This document shows positions 16,829 through 24,705 of a DNA stretch of 64,000 bases, in pieces. Each line of letters starts with the position of its first letter. The stretch's first letter is position 1. The DNA lies in assembly GCA_964581115.1 (NCBI GenBank), contig CAZOMY010000002.1:1-64000 (forward strand), read 5' to 3'. Origin of the DNA: 2-02-FULL-55-14 sp964581115 (GTDB taxonomy: Bacteria; Bacteroidota; Ignavibacteria; UBA10030). A program made the position numbers and the translations under genes. Below the pieces are notes generated by a model that saw nothing but the letters and a program-made list of their open reading frames with translations, was not told where the DNA came from and did no database searches.

Positions 16829-18084
16829 CCACCCGTCTCATCTCATCCCTCGTGGCGCTCCTGGTATTCCTGGCGGTTCCGACGTTGCGTTCGCAAGAAC
16901 GTTCGGACTTCCAGACCGTCAAAGCTTTCGAATCGCAGATCAAAGCGCTCTCGGCCTCGATCGACGAGGTACAGACCGTTCAGGAGTGCGCAGACGTGTC
17001 TCTGGAGATCGACCGGATCGAACGGGAGTTCGCTCCGAGCAAGGAACTGCTCGACAAAGCCCTCTACGGCGACAAGTTTGACGAACGCATCAAGCGGCTT
17101 CGGTTCGAGCTGTCGCTGGCGCAGGAAAAGCTCGGCGTGATCGAAGCGCAAGTGACCCGGATCGCCGAGCTCGAGGAACAAGTGCGTGTCTTGTCGGGAG
17201 AAGTCGAGCGCCTGTCGGGCGAGAACTTGAAGCTGTTGAGCGACGTCGAGCGCCTGTCGGGCAACATCAAGACGCTCGGTGAATCGAGCGCCGCCACGGG
17301 CGCGCTCGTCGATTCGCTCCGCAAGGTCATCGGCCAGTTGCAGAAGGGGATCAAGGAGCGCGACCAGATGATCTTTGCGCTCGTCGACAGCCTCTTCCAG
17401 CAGTATGCCAAGCCGGTCGAACAGATGGCCGATACTGAGAAGCGCGGCCTGGCGTTGCGGATGGACCGAAACAACATTGTCACCGGCGTGAAGTCATCGA
17501 TCGAGAATAATCTGAAGTTCCTGGAGCGGGCTGAGCTGAAGGGCAGCGATCTGGCTGCGATCCTGCAGGAGCACCAGCGCTTCTCGTCGCAATGGAAAGG
17601 ACTCGGGCCGAAGCTCGCGTCGATCTATCTGACCAGCAAGCAGAAGGCGAAGGAACTGGCTACGGTCGATACGATGCTTGCAGCATGGTCGGCCAAGGCG
17701 AATGATGCATACTGGCGGGGGGTGAGCGACGCGATCGCAAAAGGAACGGGCCTCGATGTCGTTCCATACCGATCAGGGAACGAATTCGTGACCGGCGTGA
17801 CAGGCTATATCAACGCCCGGATGGCTGCCGACGCTCCATCGGAGGAGAAAGCCAAGGACTTCGCACGTTTCGACGAGATGTGGAATGGCGAAATGGTCGA
17901 GGGATGGCTGCCGCTGATGGAGAGCCGCGGCGATCTTTCGGCCGACCAGCGAAAGCTCGTCGAGGCGAAAGTGCAGGAGTGGCGTGAGTCGTTCGAAGCA
18001 ACCTCTCCGTTCACCTATGCCCTGCTGTTCGTCGTCATCGTGGCGATCCTGACAGGGTTGTATGTGAAGATGAGGAAAAAGTAG
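16825..18084 (+). CDS. Coiled-coil envelope protein with C-terminal membrane helix
   Basis: The 419-residue product has a cleavable-looking signal (residues 1-23) and a long coiled-coil region (about 25-165) with repeated VERLSG words. A helical domain of unknown type (about 170-390) follows, then a single C-terminal membrane helix TYALLFVVIVAILTGLYV with a basic tail. The likely topology is an extracytoplasmic body anchored at its C-terminus. A strong AGGAGGT lies at 16813-16819. The gene overlaps the lipoprotein gene as ATGA, so the two probably form a complex. I do not recognise a family. The position after msrPQ suggests envelope maintenance, which is inference only. Confidence 0.75.
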   Translation: MTTRLISSLVALLVFLAVPTLRSQERSDFQTVKAFESQIKALSASIDEVQTVQECADVSLEIDRIEREFAPSKELLDKALYGDKFDERIKRLRFELSLAQEKLGVIEAQVTRIAELEEQVRVLSGEVERLSGENLKLLSDVERLSGNIKTLGESSAATGALVDSLRKVIGQLQKGIKERDQMIFALVDSLFQQYAKPVEQMADTEKRGLALRMDRNNIVTGVKSSIENNLKFLERAELKGSDLAAILQEHQRFSSQWKGLGPKLASIYLTSKQKAKELATVDTMLAAWSAKANDAYWRGVSDAIAKGTGLDVVPYRSGNEFVTGVTGYINARMAADAPSEEKAKDFARFDEMWNGEMVEGWLPLMESRGDLSADQRKLVEAKVQEWRESFEATSPFTYALLFVVIVAILTGLYVKMRKK

Positions 18085-18429
18085 GAAGGCAGTCGGCGGA
18101 CACAAGAGGTCAGCGGTCAGAACTAAGAGGTCAAAGTCGGAGGTTTGGGTGCGCAGAAGGTCCATCGGGGGAACCCGGTGGACCTTCTGCTTTGAAAGCA
18201 GTGCGACAGAGGGATCTACCAAGATGTCATTCTTGGAAGCCGATCCACCGGATCAACGCCAATGGCCGGCGGTGCGCTCTGCCGTGGAGTTGTCGTCAAG
18301 GTCACGTACCGGCACTTCAACGGAAAACTGGGCACGATGGCTTCCGGTCGGGGACGATGTTCGCAGCTTCGGCAGACGGCATCGTGCCGCGTGGAAGCGG
18401 GGGGATGAGCTGAGGTCGAGTCTGCGCCT
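18085..18429. other. Gap with tract and hairpin, no gene seen
   Basis: The first 60 bases are a degenerate tract of GGTCAGCGGTCAGA and AAGAGGTCAAAG words. A long hairpin follows at 18153-18190. The remainder holds one short frame (18149-18439) with no recognisable domain, no ribosome-binding site and a stop inside the convergent lptG gene. I see no supported gene. Confidence 0.5.
18153..18190. terminator. Long hairpin between convergent genes
   Basis: Arms of 17 bases (18153-18169 and 18174-18190) pair with a single G-T wobble around a GGAA loop, followed by TTTG. It sits between the coiled-coil gene and the convergent lptG gene, where it could end transcription from either side. The T-tract is short. 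Confidence 0.6.
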
Positions 18430-19527
18430 TTACTTCTGAACTCTGATGAGATTCACCACCGCGGCGGCGAGGAAGACGCCGTTCGCCATCCACGCCGTGA
18501 ACAGCGGGTTGATGTCTCCGTTGTAGCCGAAGACCTGGCTGATCTTCATGAAGGCCAGGTAGATAAAGGTCACGGCGACGGCAATTCCGAACCCCAATGC
18601 CGCACCCGTCCGGGCTCTCCCCGAGGCAAAGGGCACGCCGAACAGCACCATGATGATGCTGGCGAACGGGAACGCCAGCTTGCTGTGGTAGTCGACGAGC
18701 CACCGCGACACATCCTGCCCCGCCTGTTGCTGGTTCTGGATGAACTCCCGCAGATCGCCATACTCCATCTCATCCGGCTTCCGCTGTTTCTTCTCGATGT
18801 CCTCCGGACGCAAGCCCAGCGTTCCGACGTACAGGCGTTGATAGGTGATGACCGGGTCAGACAATCGAACGGTTCCGCGATGTTGGCCGTTCAGCAGAGC
18901 CCACCCGGCCGGGAGTGTGTCGTTGGCCTCCTGCCACTGCATGCGAAGCGCATCGAAACGATGGGACAGGACCGTCAAATTCGTGTCGGCGAAGTCCTGG
19001 ATGCTGACGCGGCTGGCGGTCTTTGTCTGCGTGTCAAAGTAGTTCACGGTGACGATGCGGCTCGGCCCGACCTGAAAAAAGATGTTGAACCGTTGCGACG
19101 GGTCGCCGCCGCGGTGAAGATACGTCCGCTCGATATAGAACTTCTTCTGATTTGAGGCCGGCACCACCCAGCCGTTCAGATAAACTGAGAATCCCACGAC
19201 GACCGCGGCCACCGCCAGGAATGGCGCCAACATCCGGTAGAGGCTCACACCGCTGGATTTCATGGCGGCCAGCTCGTTTTGCGTTGACATCCGTCCGGTG
19301 ACAAACAGCGCCGCCAGGAGCATCGCTACGGGGGTCATGAGTTTGATGATCTCGGGGGCGAACGCCACGTAGTATTCCAGGATCACCGCGGTCGGCACGT
19401 CGGCATCGAGAAAGTCGTCGATCTTCTCCGTCAGGTCGATGATGAGGAAGATGCACAAGAAGCTCAGCAGCCCGAAGAAGGCCGCGACGACATACTGCCG
19501 GATAATATATCGGTCGAGGATCGTCAT
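18430..19527 (-). CDS. lptG: LptF/LptG family permease (LptG-like)
   Basis: The 365-residue product is a YjgP/YjgQ-type permease of the Lpt system that extracts lipopolysaccharide from the inner membrane, powered by LptB. Three N-terminal helices (IIRQYVVAAFFGLLSFLCIF; LMTPVAMLLAALFV; PFLAVAAVVVGF), a periplasmic jellyroll-like domain (about 130-265) and three C-terminal helices give the standard topology. STQNELAAMKSSGVSLYRML is the family signature. The start at 19527 places TILDRYIIRQY at the N-terminus. An upstream ATG at 19539 adds four residues. It lies 100 bases downstream of its paralogue. LptB is not in the window. Confidence 0.88.
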   Translation of the reverse strand: MTILDRYIIRQYVVAAFFGLLSFLCIFLIIDLTEKIDDFLDADVPTAVILEYYVAFAPEIIKLMTPVAMLLAALFVTGRMSTQNELAAMKSSGVSLYRMLAPFLAVAAVVVGFSVYLNGWVVPASNQKKFYIERTYLHRGGDPSQRFNIFFQVGPSRIVTVNYFDTQTKTASRVSIQDFADTNLTVLSHRFDALRMQWQEANDTLPAGWALLNGQHRGTVRLSDPVITYQRLYVGTLGLRPEDIEKKQRKPDEMEYGDLREFIQNQQQAGQDVSRWLVDYHSKLAFPFASIIMVLFGVPFASGRARTGAALGFGIAVAVTFIYLAFMKISQVFGYNGDINPLFTAWMANGVFLAAAVVNLIRVQK

Positions 19528-19534
19528 TCCCGAG

Positions 19535-19580
19535 AACAACGATCACCGCAAAGACGCAGAGCCGCAAAGGAGAGGAAGGA
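19535..19580. repeat. Degenerate simple-sequence tract (CGCAAAGACGCAGAG type)
   Basis: The gap between the two permease genes contains CACCGCAAAGACGCAGAGCC and GCAAAGGAGAGGAAGG, a low-complexity tract made of GCAAAG and CGCAGAG words. It is noncoding and occupies the leader of lptG on the minus strand. Confidence 0.4.
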
Positions 19581-19627
19581 GGGTGTGTCCGATCCTCGCG
19601 GCATCGTTGCGTTGTTGCGTGGATCGC

Positions 19628-20953
19628 TCATTCCGACCTCCAGCTTTTCGGAACCAAGCGCTGGAGCCATGAAAAGTCGAGCGTCAGGCTCTCGCGGGCC
19701 GTTCGGGTGGTCAAGTAGATGCCGAGGATCCCGATGACGATGTTGGCGATCCACATGGCGATGAGCGGGTCCATCAGACCCCGGTCAGCGAGGCGTTCGC
19801 CCTGGATGAGGGCCGTCCAATACAGCAGGAAGAATCCAAGACTGAGGCTGGCCCCGGCGCCGAATGTCCCGCGGCGGGCCATGATGCCGAGCGGAGCGCC
19901 GATAAGAACGAAGACGACGCACGCGAAGGGGATGGCGTATTTCTTGTAGATCTCGACCTCGAACTTGTTCATCTCATTCCGCAGATACGTCAGGTAGCTC
20001 TGCTCGCTCTGGAGGGCGGCTCGCAGCATGGCAGCCCGGTCGGCTGCACCGGCGATGATGGGTGGGGTCGACGGGTCGATGGGCTCTCGCGCATGTTTTT
20101 CCAGAGCTTCCCGCAGACGTACCACGGCTGACTCGTGCGCTGTCGCAAGGCTGTCGACGATGCGGCGCATGGCTTGTGCGCTCAGCTCACGGTCTCCCCG
20201 GTCGAAGGTCCCCTCGCTCGACCGTCGGAAATCGAACCCTTCCGCGTCCATGGCAATCCGGTGCGTCGCGAATCGGATTCGCCGGTACTGCTTTCCCTCG
20301 CGGTTGCCGTGTTCGTGGATCTCGCCGTCGCTCAGGTCCATGATGAGCTTGCTGTAGTCTGACGTGAACGAAATCGACCCTCGTCGTCCGGTCAGCGTCG
20401 AGAGGACGCCCGGCGTCGAATAGTCGAAGATCGTCACACCTTCGAGATCGTTCGATTGTTCGAAGGTCTTTCGCACGATGATCGTGTAGCCCGGCATGAG
20501 GGTTGAGAACATGCCCGGCATGATGCTGATCGTGGGCTTCTTCCGAGAAATGTCGTTGAGCAGGATCTTCGTCCGATGGTTCGCATCGGGCAGGACGTGA
20601 TTGTTGAACAGAACCAGCAGATAGCAGATGAGGCCGCCGGCAGCCAGGACGGGGGCGATCATCCGGTAGAGGCTGACGCCGCTGGCGCGCAGGGCGGTGA
20701 TCTGATTCGTCGCGGCCAGCTGGCCGAAAGCCATGAGGGTTGCGACCAGCACCGCCATCGGAATGGCCAGGACCACCATCCAGGCAAGACTCAGGACGAT
20801 CAGTTCGGCGATGACGGCGGGGGCAAGTCCTTTCCCAGCCAATTGGTCCAGAGACTTGACGAGGAACTGCAGGAGGAAGATGAACATCAGGACGAACGCG
20901 GCGAACGCGAACGGCGCCGCATGCCGGGCCAGGATATGTCGCGAGATGATCAT
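19628..20953 (-). CDS. lptF: LptF/LptG family permease (LptF-like)
   Basis: The 441-residue product is a second YjgP/YjgQ permease. It shares the signature TNQITALRASGVSLYRMIAP with the neighbour gene and has the same pattern of three plus three membrane helices. The periplasmic part is longer (about 130-335) and includes an insert with Glu/Arg-rich helices (residues 250-320), usual for Bacteroidota LptF. The C-terminal helices begin at YAIPFACVVFVLIGAPLGI. The start at 20953 places IISRHILARHAAPF first. The in-frame region upstream overlaps the promoter of the divergent kinase. The two genes are arranged as a likely lptF-lptG operon. Confidence 0.88.
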   Translation of the reverse strand: MIISRHILARHAAPFAFAAFVLMFIFLLQFLVKSLDQLAGKGLAPAVIAELIVLSLAWMVVLAIPMAVLVATLMAFGQLAATNQITALRASGVSLYRMIAPVLAAGGLICYLLVLFNNHVLPDANHRTKILLNDISRKKPTISIMPGMFSTLMPGYTIIVRKTFEQSNDLEGVTIFDYSTPGVLSTLTGRRGSISFTSDYSKLIMDLSDGEIHEHGNREGKQYRRIRFATHRIAMDAEGFDFRRSSEGTFDRGDRELSAQAMRRIVDSLATAHESAVVRLREALEKHAREPIDPSTPPIIAGAADRAAMLRAALQSEQSYLTYLRNEMNKFEVEIYKKYAIPFACVVFVLIGAPLGIMARRGTFGAGASLSLGFFLLYWTALIQGERLADRGLMDPLIAMWIANIVIGILGIYLTTRTARESLTLDFSWLQRLVPKSWRSE

Positions 20954-21121
20954 CAAAAGAGAATATACCGAAAATCTCCGCATTCCGGTTGCAGGAATGC
21001 AGTCTCCGCCTGGAGCATGCGATGGCGACGAACCGCCCCGGCGCGGCCGCTCCTGAGGTGATCTGATCTTGGGAGCTCCAACCAACCGCCTCCCCTGTCG
21101 ATCGCCCTCCAGAGTCTGCGA

Positions 21122-21151
21122 TTGAATGTCCAGCCTCCCCCCAGTATATTG
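21122..21151 (+). promoter_or_regulatory. FCB-type promoter of the hybrid histidine kinase
   Basis: TTG (21122-21124), exactly 20 bases, then TATATTG (21145-21151). The ATG follows at 21178, leaving a short leader of about 20 bases. Confidence 0.55.
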
Positions 21152-21177
21152 TCGCTCGTGTCGTTCTGACGCGTCGC

Positions 21178-23823
21178 ATGGCCCGATCGATCGCCCATAC
21201 CACCGTCGACCTCATCCTCCAATTCTTCGACCTGGCTCCTGATGCCATCTGCATCCTCGACGCCGCCGGCCGCGTTGTGGTGTCGAATCAGGCCTTTGCC
21301 GACGCGGTCGGGATTCCGAGGTCCGGGGTGAGGGACGCATTCTTCATCGACCTCGTGGCTGAAGAAGACCGCGACACGATGACGTCGTTGATCGAGTCTG
21401 TTCGTGCCGGTCAGCATGACCAGTCGGTGACCGTCGACATGGGCACGGCCGACACTGCGCGCACGCGTCTCGAGTTCCGGACGGCGTACGGCGACGGACG
21501 CATCTGTCTGGTCGGCCGCAATGTCTCCAGCCGTCGCCCCCTCGAGCTGGAATTGAACGAGAGCGAGGACCGCTTCCGGCGCATCGTGGAGCGCTCGCCC
21601 GAGGCCGCCGTGGTCGTTGCCGACGGCCGATTGTGCGTCATCAACGATGCTGCCTGCCGGCTGTTCGGCGCGTCCGGACGGCGAGAGCTGGAAGGAATGC
21701 CCGTCGAGACGGTGCTGGCCGACGGGCGCGACTCATCGCTGTGGAGGTCGATCGTCACGATGCGCGACGGAGGCGGCTCATCGCCCTTGATCGAGGAGCG
21801 AATCGTGCGGCGCGACGGGGCCGGGGTCGATGTGCAGGCTGTGGCCGTGCCGGTCCGCTGGAAAGGGGTGGAGATGGTCCACGTCCTTCTGCGCGACGTC
21901 ACGGAGCGGCGCAAGACAGAGAAGGCCTTGCGGGCCTCGGAGAACAAGTTCCGTTCGTTCATCGAAAACGTGTTCGACGGCGTTTACCAGAGCACGCCCG
22001 ACGGACGCCTGCTGATGGCCAACTCGGCCATGGTGCGGATGCTGGGCTACGACTCGGAAGAGGAACTGTTGCGCGTGAACATCGCCCGGGACCTCTACGT
22101 GGAATCGGCCGACCGCGAGCGGCTGTTGCGCGACCTGACGGCCGTCGGCCAGATGCGGAACCACGAGCTCCGCCTGAAACGCAAGGACGGGCGCGAGATC
22201 ATCTGCCTGGAGAATACGCGCGTCGTCCGTCGCCGGTCGGGCGAGGTCCTCTACTATGAAGGGACGCTGAAAGACATCACGGAGTGGAAGCGGGTCCAGG
22301 AAGCCCTGCGCCTCAGCGAAGAGCGGTATCGGGAATTCTTCGACGACGACCTGGCCGGACACTTCATTTCGCAAGCCGACGGAACGATGCTCGCATGCAA
22401 CAACGCCTTTGCGCGCGTCCTTGGCTACGACAGCATGGAGGAGATCCTGGCCGTCAATGCCCGGGAGTACTACCCCTCGGCGGCGGCCCGGGAAGCGTTC
22501 ATCCGGCAGCTCCGGGCGAAGGGACGAATGGAGGCCGTGGAGCTCGACCTGCGCCGCAAGGATGGCAAGATCGTTCGCGTGATCGAGAATGTCCGAGCAA
22601 CCTTCAACAGTCGAGGAGAGATCGACCAGATCCATGGCGTGCTCTACGACATCACCGAGCGCAAGAACCTCGAGGCCCAGCTTCGCGAGTCGCAGAAGAT
22701 GGAAACGCTCGGAACGCTGGCTTCGGGCATCGCCCACGATTTCAACAATCTTCTGGCCATCATCGGAGGCTACGCGGCGATGCTGCGCAAGGAATCGACG
22801 CAGGACCTCGAGCGGTTCCTCGAGCCGGTCGAGACCGCCGTGGCCCGCGGCGCCGGCATTGTACGTCAGCTGATGACCTTTGCGCGCGAAAGCGAGCGGG
22901 CGGTCGCTCCGGTCGACCTCAACCGGACGATCCGCGAGGCGGTCCAGCTTGCCGAGATCATGCTTTCGGAGAATGTGAAGGTCGAGTTCGACCTTGCATC
23001 CGACCTGCCCGCCGTCGAGGGAGACGTCACACAATTCCATCAGGCGATCCTGAACCTCGTCAAGAACGCCCGCGACGCCATGCCGTCCGGGGGAACGATC
23101 GCCATACGGACAAGCGTCGTGTCGGGCGCATCGCTGGCCGAAGCGTATCCGCTCGCCGCTGCCGACCGATATGTGAAGGTCTCGGTCGCCGACGAAGGCG
23201 ACGGCATCAGCGACGAGAACCGCCTCCGCATCTTTGAGCCGTTCTTTACGACGAAGGGGGTCGGGCAGGGCTCGGGGCTGGGTCTCGCCGTCGTGTACGG
23301 CGTCGTGCACGGACATCATGGCTTCGTTGACGTGACGCCGCGCGAGCCGCGGGGAACGGAGTTCCATCTCTACTTGCCCGCGTCGGCCAGGTCGTGGGTC
23401 GCGGCGCCCGAGACGCCCGAGACATCCCCAGCTCGCGGCAGCGAAACCATCCTCGTGATCGAGGACGAGCCGATGCTTCTTGACCTTCTGCAGATCCTGC
23501 TGTCGACGAACGGCTACGACGTGCTGACGGCGGCCGACGGCGAGGAAGCGCTGCGGATCTACCGGGAACGGCATCGAGACATCGCGCTCGTTCTGAGCGA
23601 CATGGGTCTGCCGAAGCTCGGCGGGTGGGAGGTGTTCCAGAAGATGCGCGAAGTGAACCCGCGGGTTCGCTCGATCCTGGCCAGCGGATATCTTGACCAG
23701 CACCTGCGTGCGGACCTCCTGGCCGCAGGAGCGAAGGATTTCATCCAGAAACCCTACATCCCCGACGAGATCCTTCGAAGGATCCGCGAGGTCATCGATG
23801 AGCCTGAACATGGGGCATCTTGA
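21178..23823 (+). CDS. Four-PAS hybrid histidine kinase with receiver
   Basis: The 881-residue product has no membrane helix and is probably cytoplasmic. Four consecutive PAS domains span about 10-120, 125-250, 255-380 and 380-505. The latter two are flanked by PAC-like YEGTLKDITEWKRV and HGVLYDITERKNLEAQ. The phosphoacceptor His is residue 520 (SGIAHDFNNLLAI). The ATPase domain contains NLVKNARDAMPSGG, DEGDGIS and GQGSGLGLAVVYG. A C-terminal receiver carries the phosphorylatable Asp at 808 (LVLSDMGLPKLGG). The NFNNLLAI-type H box is typical of orphan soluble kinases. No separate response regulator is adjacent. The gene overlaps pdxH by 26 bases. Confidence 0.93.
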   Translation: MARSIAHTTVDLILQFFDLAPDAICILDAAGRVVVSNQAFADAVGIPRSGVRDAFFIDLVAEEDRDTMTSLIESVRAGQHDQSVTVDMGTADTARTRLEFRTAYGDGRICLVGRNVSSRRPLELELNESEDRFRRIVERSPEAAVVVADGRLCVINDAACRLFGASGRRELEGMPVETVLADGRDSSLWRSIVTMRDGGGSSPLIEERIVRRDGAGVDVQAVAVPVRWKGVEMVHVLLRDVTERRKTEKALRASENKFRSFIENVFDGVYQSTPDGRLLMANSAMVRMLGYDSEEELLRVNIARDLYVESADRERLLRDLTAVGQMRNHELRLKRKDGREIICLENTRVVRRRSGEVLYYEGTLKDITEWKRVQEALRLSEERYREFFDDDLAGHFISQADGTMLACNNAFARVLGYDSMEEILAVNAREYYPSAAAREAFIRQLRAKGRMEAVELDLRRKDGKIVRVIENVRATFNSRGEIDQIHGVLYDITERKNLEAQLRESQKMETLGTLASGIAHDFNNLLAIIGGYAAMLRKESTQDLERFLEPVETAVARGAGIVRQLMTFARESERAVAPVDLNRTIREAVQLAEIMLSENVKVEFDLASDLPAVEGDVTQFHQAILNLVKNARDAMPSGGTIAIRTSVVSGASLAEAYPLAAADRYVKVSVADEGDGISDENRLRIFEPFFTTKGVGQGSGLGLAVVYGVVHGHHGFVDVTPREPRGTEFHLYLPASARSWVAAPETPETSPARGSETILVIEDEPMLLDLLQILLSTNGYDVLTAADGEEALRIYRERHRDIALVLSDMGLPKLGGWEVFQKMREVNPRVRSILASGYLDQHLRADLLAAGAKDFIQKPYIPDEILRRIREVIDEPEHGAS

Positions 23824-24466
23824 TATTCCGAAGGAACTCGCGGCGTTGCGGAAGGAGTACCGCCTCCATCGACTGCACGAAGACGAGGTCGATCGTGACC
23901 CGTTCCGGCAATTCTCCCGATGGTTCGATGAGGCGACGCGGGCTGGTGAGTCGGAGCCGAACGCGATGACCCTGGCGACCGCCACGGCCGACGGGCGGCC
24001 TTCTGCCCGGGTCGTGTTGCTCAAAGGCGTTGACGCCGGCGGCTTCCAGTTCTTCACCAATACCTCCAGCCGAAAGGGCGATGAATTGGCCGCCAATCCC
24101 CGAGCGGCGCTTGTCTTCTTCTGGCCGACGCTCGAGCGGCAAGTGCGGATCGAAGGCCGCGTCGAGGAATTATCGCGAGCAGAGAGCGCCGCGTACTTCG
24201 CGATGCGTCCGCGCGAAAGCCGGATCGGCGCCTGGGCCTCGCAACAGAGCCGTTTCATCCCGTCGCGCGAATGGCTGGAACGCGCCTTCGAGGAGGCGGC
24301 GGAACGGTTTGGTACCGATGAGGTGCCGTTGCCCGACCATTGGGGCGGGTATCGCGTCGTCCCGGACCTGATAGAATTCTGGCAAGGACGTGAGAACCGC
24401 CTGCACGACCGGATCCTCTACCAACGGGCCGCAGACGGCTGGAACATCGGCCGGCTCTCGCCTTGA
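23798..24466 (+). CDS. pdxH: Pyridoxamine 5'-phosphate oxidase
   Basis: The 222-residue product makes pyridoxal 5'-phosphate from the pyridoxine or pyridoxamine phosphates using FMN and oxygen. Motifs in order: PNAMTLATATADGRPSARVV, GFQFFTNTSSRKG and RQVRIEGRVEELS. ASQQSRFIPSREWLE and the C-terminal DRILYQRAADGWNIGRLSP complete the PNPOx fold, with the FMN-binding residues in place. The length equals typical PdxH. The ATG at 23798 overlaps the kinase gene by 26 bases; a second ATG at 23810 is also possible. Confidence 0.96.
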   Translation: MSLNMGHLDIPKELAALRKEYRLHRLHEDEVDRDPFRQFSRWFDEATRAGESEPNAMTLATATADGRPSARVVLLKGVDAGGFQFFTNTSSRKGDELAANPRAALVFFWPTLERQVRIEGRVEELSRAESAAYFAMRPRESRIGAWASQQSRFIPSREWLERAFEEAAERFGTDEVPLPDHWGGYRVVPDLIEFWQGRENRLHDRILYQRAADGWNIGRLSP

Positions 24467-24492
24467 ACCTGACTTGAATTCTCGCTACCATG
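24463..24492 (+). promoter_or_regulatory. Candidate promoter for sprA
   Basis: TTG (24463-24465), 20 bases, then TACCATG (24486-24492). The downstream element is imperfect. It would leave a leader of about 200 bases before the ATG at 24706. That leader holds no structure I could identify. Confidence 0.3.
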
Positions 24493-24705
24493 ATTTCGCC
24501 GACCACCATGCAGCCTCGTTTGACCACCTTCCCCCTGACGCCCGTCCGGACCGCTGGCCGGCGTCCCTCATCGAACGACCCTGGAGTCGCCTAGGGCGTT
24601 TGTTACGGTCGTTCTCGTCGTCCGATCTGACGTGTTGATACCGGTGCCGACGTGGCTGGTCGCCGCCGCATTGCCGTTCCTTCCCATCCAAGAAGGTCCG
24701 GCGTC

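Noticed and set aside
18149..18439. 96-codon plus-strand frame
   Set aside because: It starts inside a hairpin, ends inside the convergent lptG gene, and has no domain or ribosome-binding site.
21778..24258. 826-codon minus-strand frame
   Set aside because: Shadow of the histidine kinase and pdxH; no recognisable domain.
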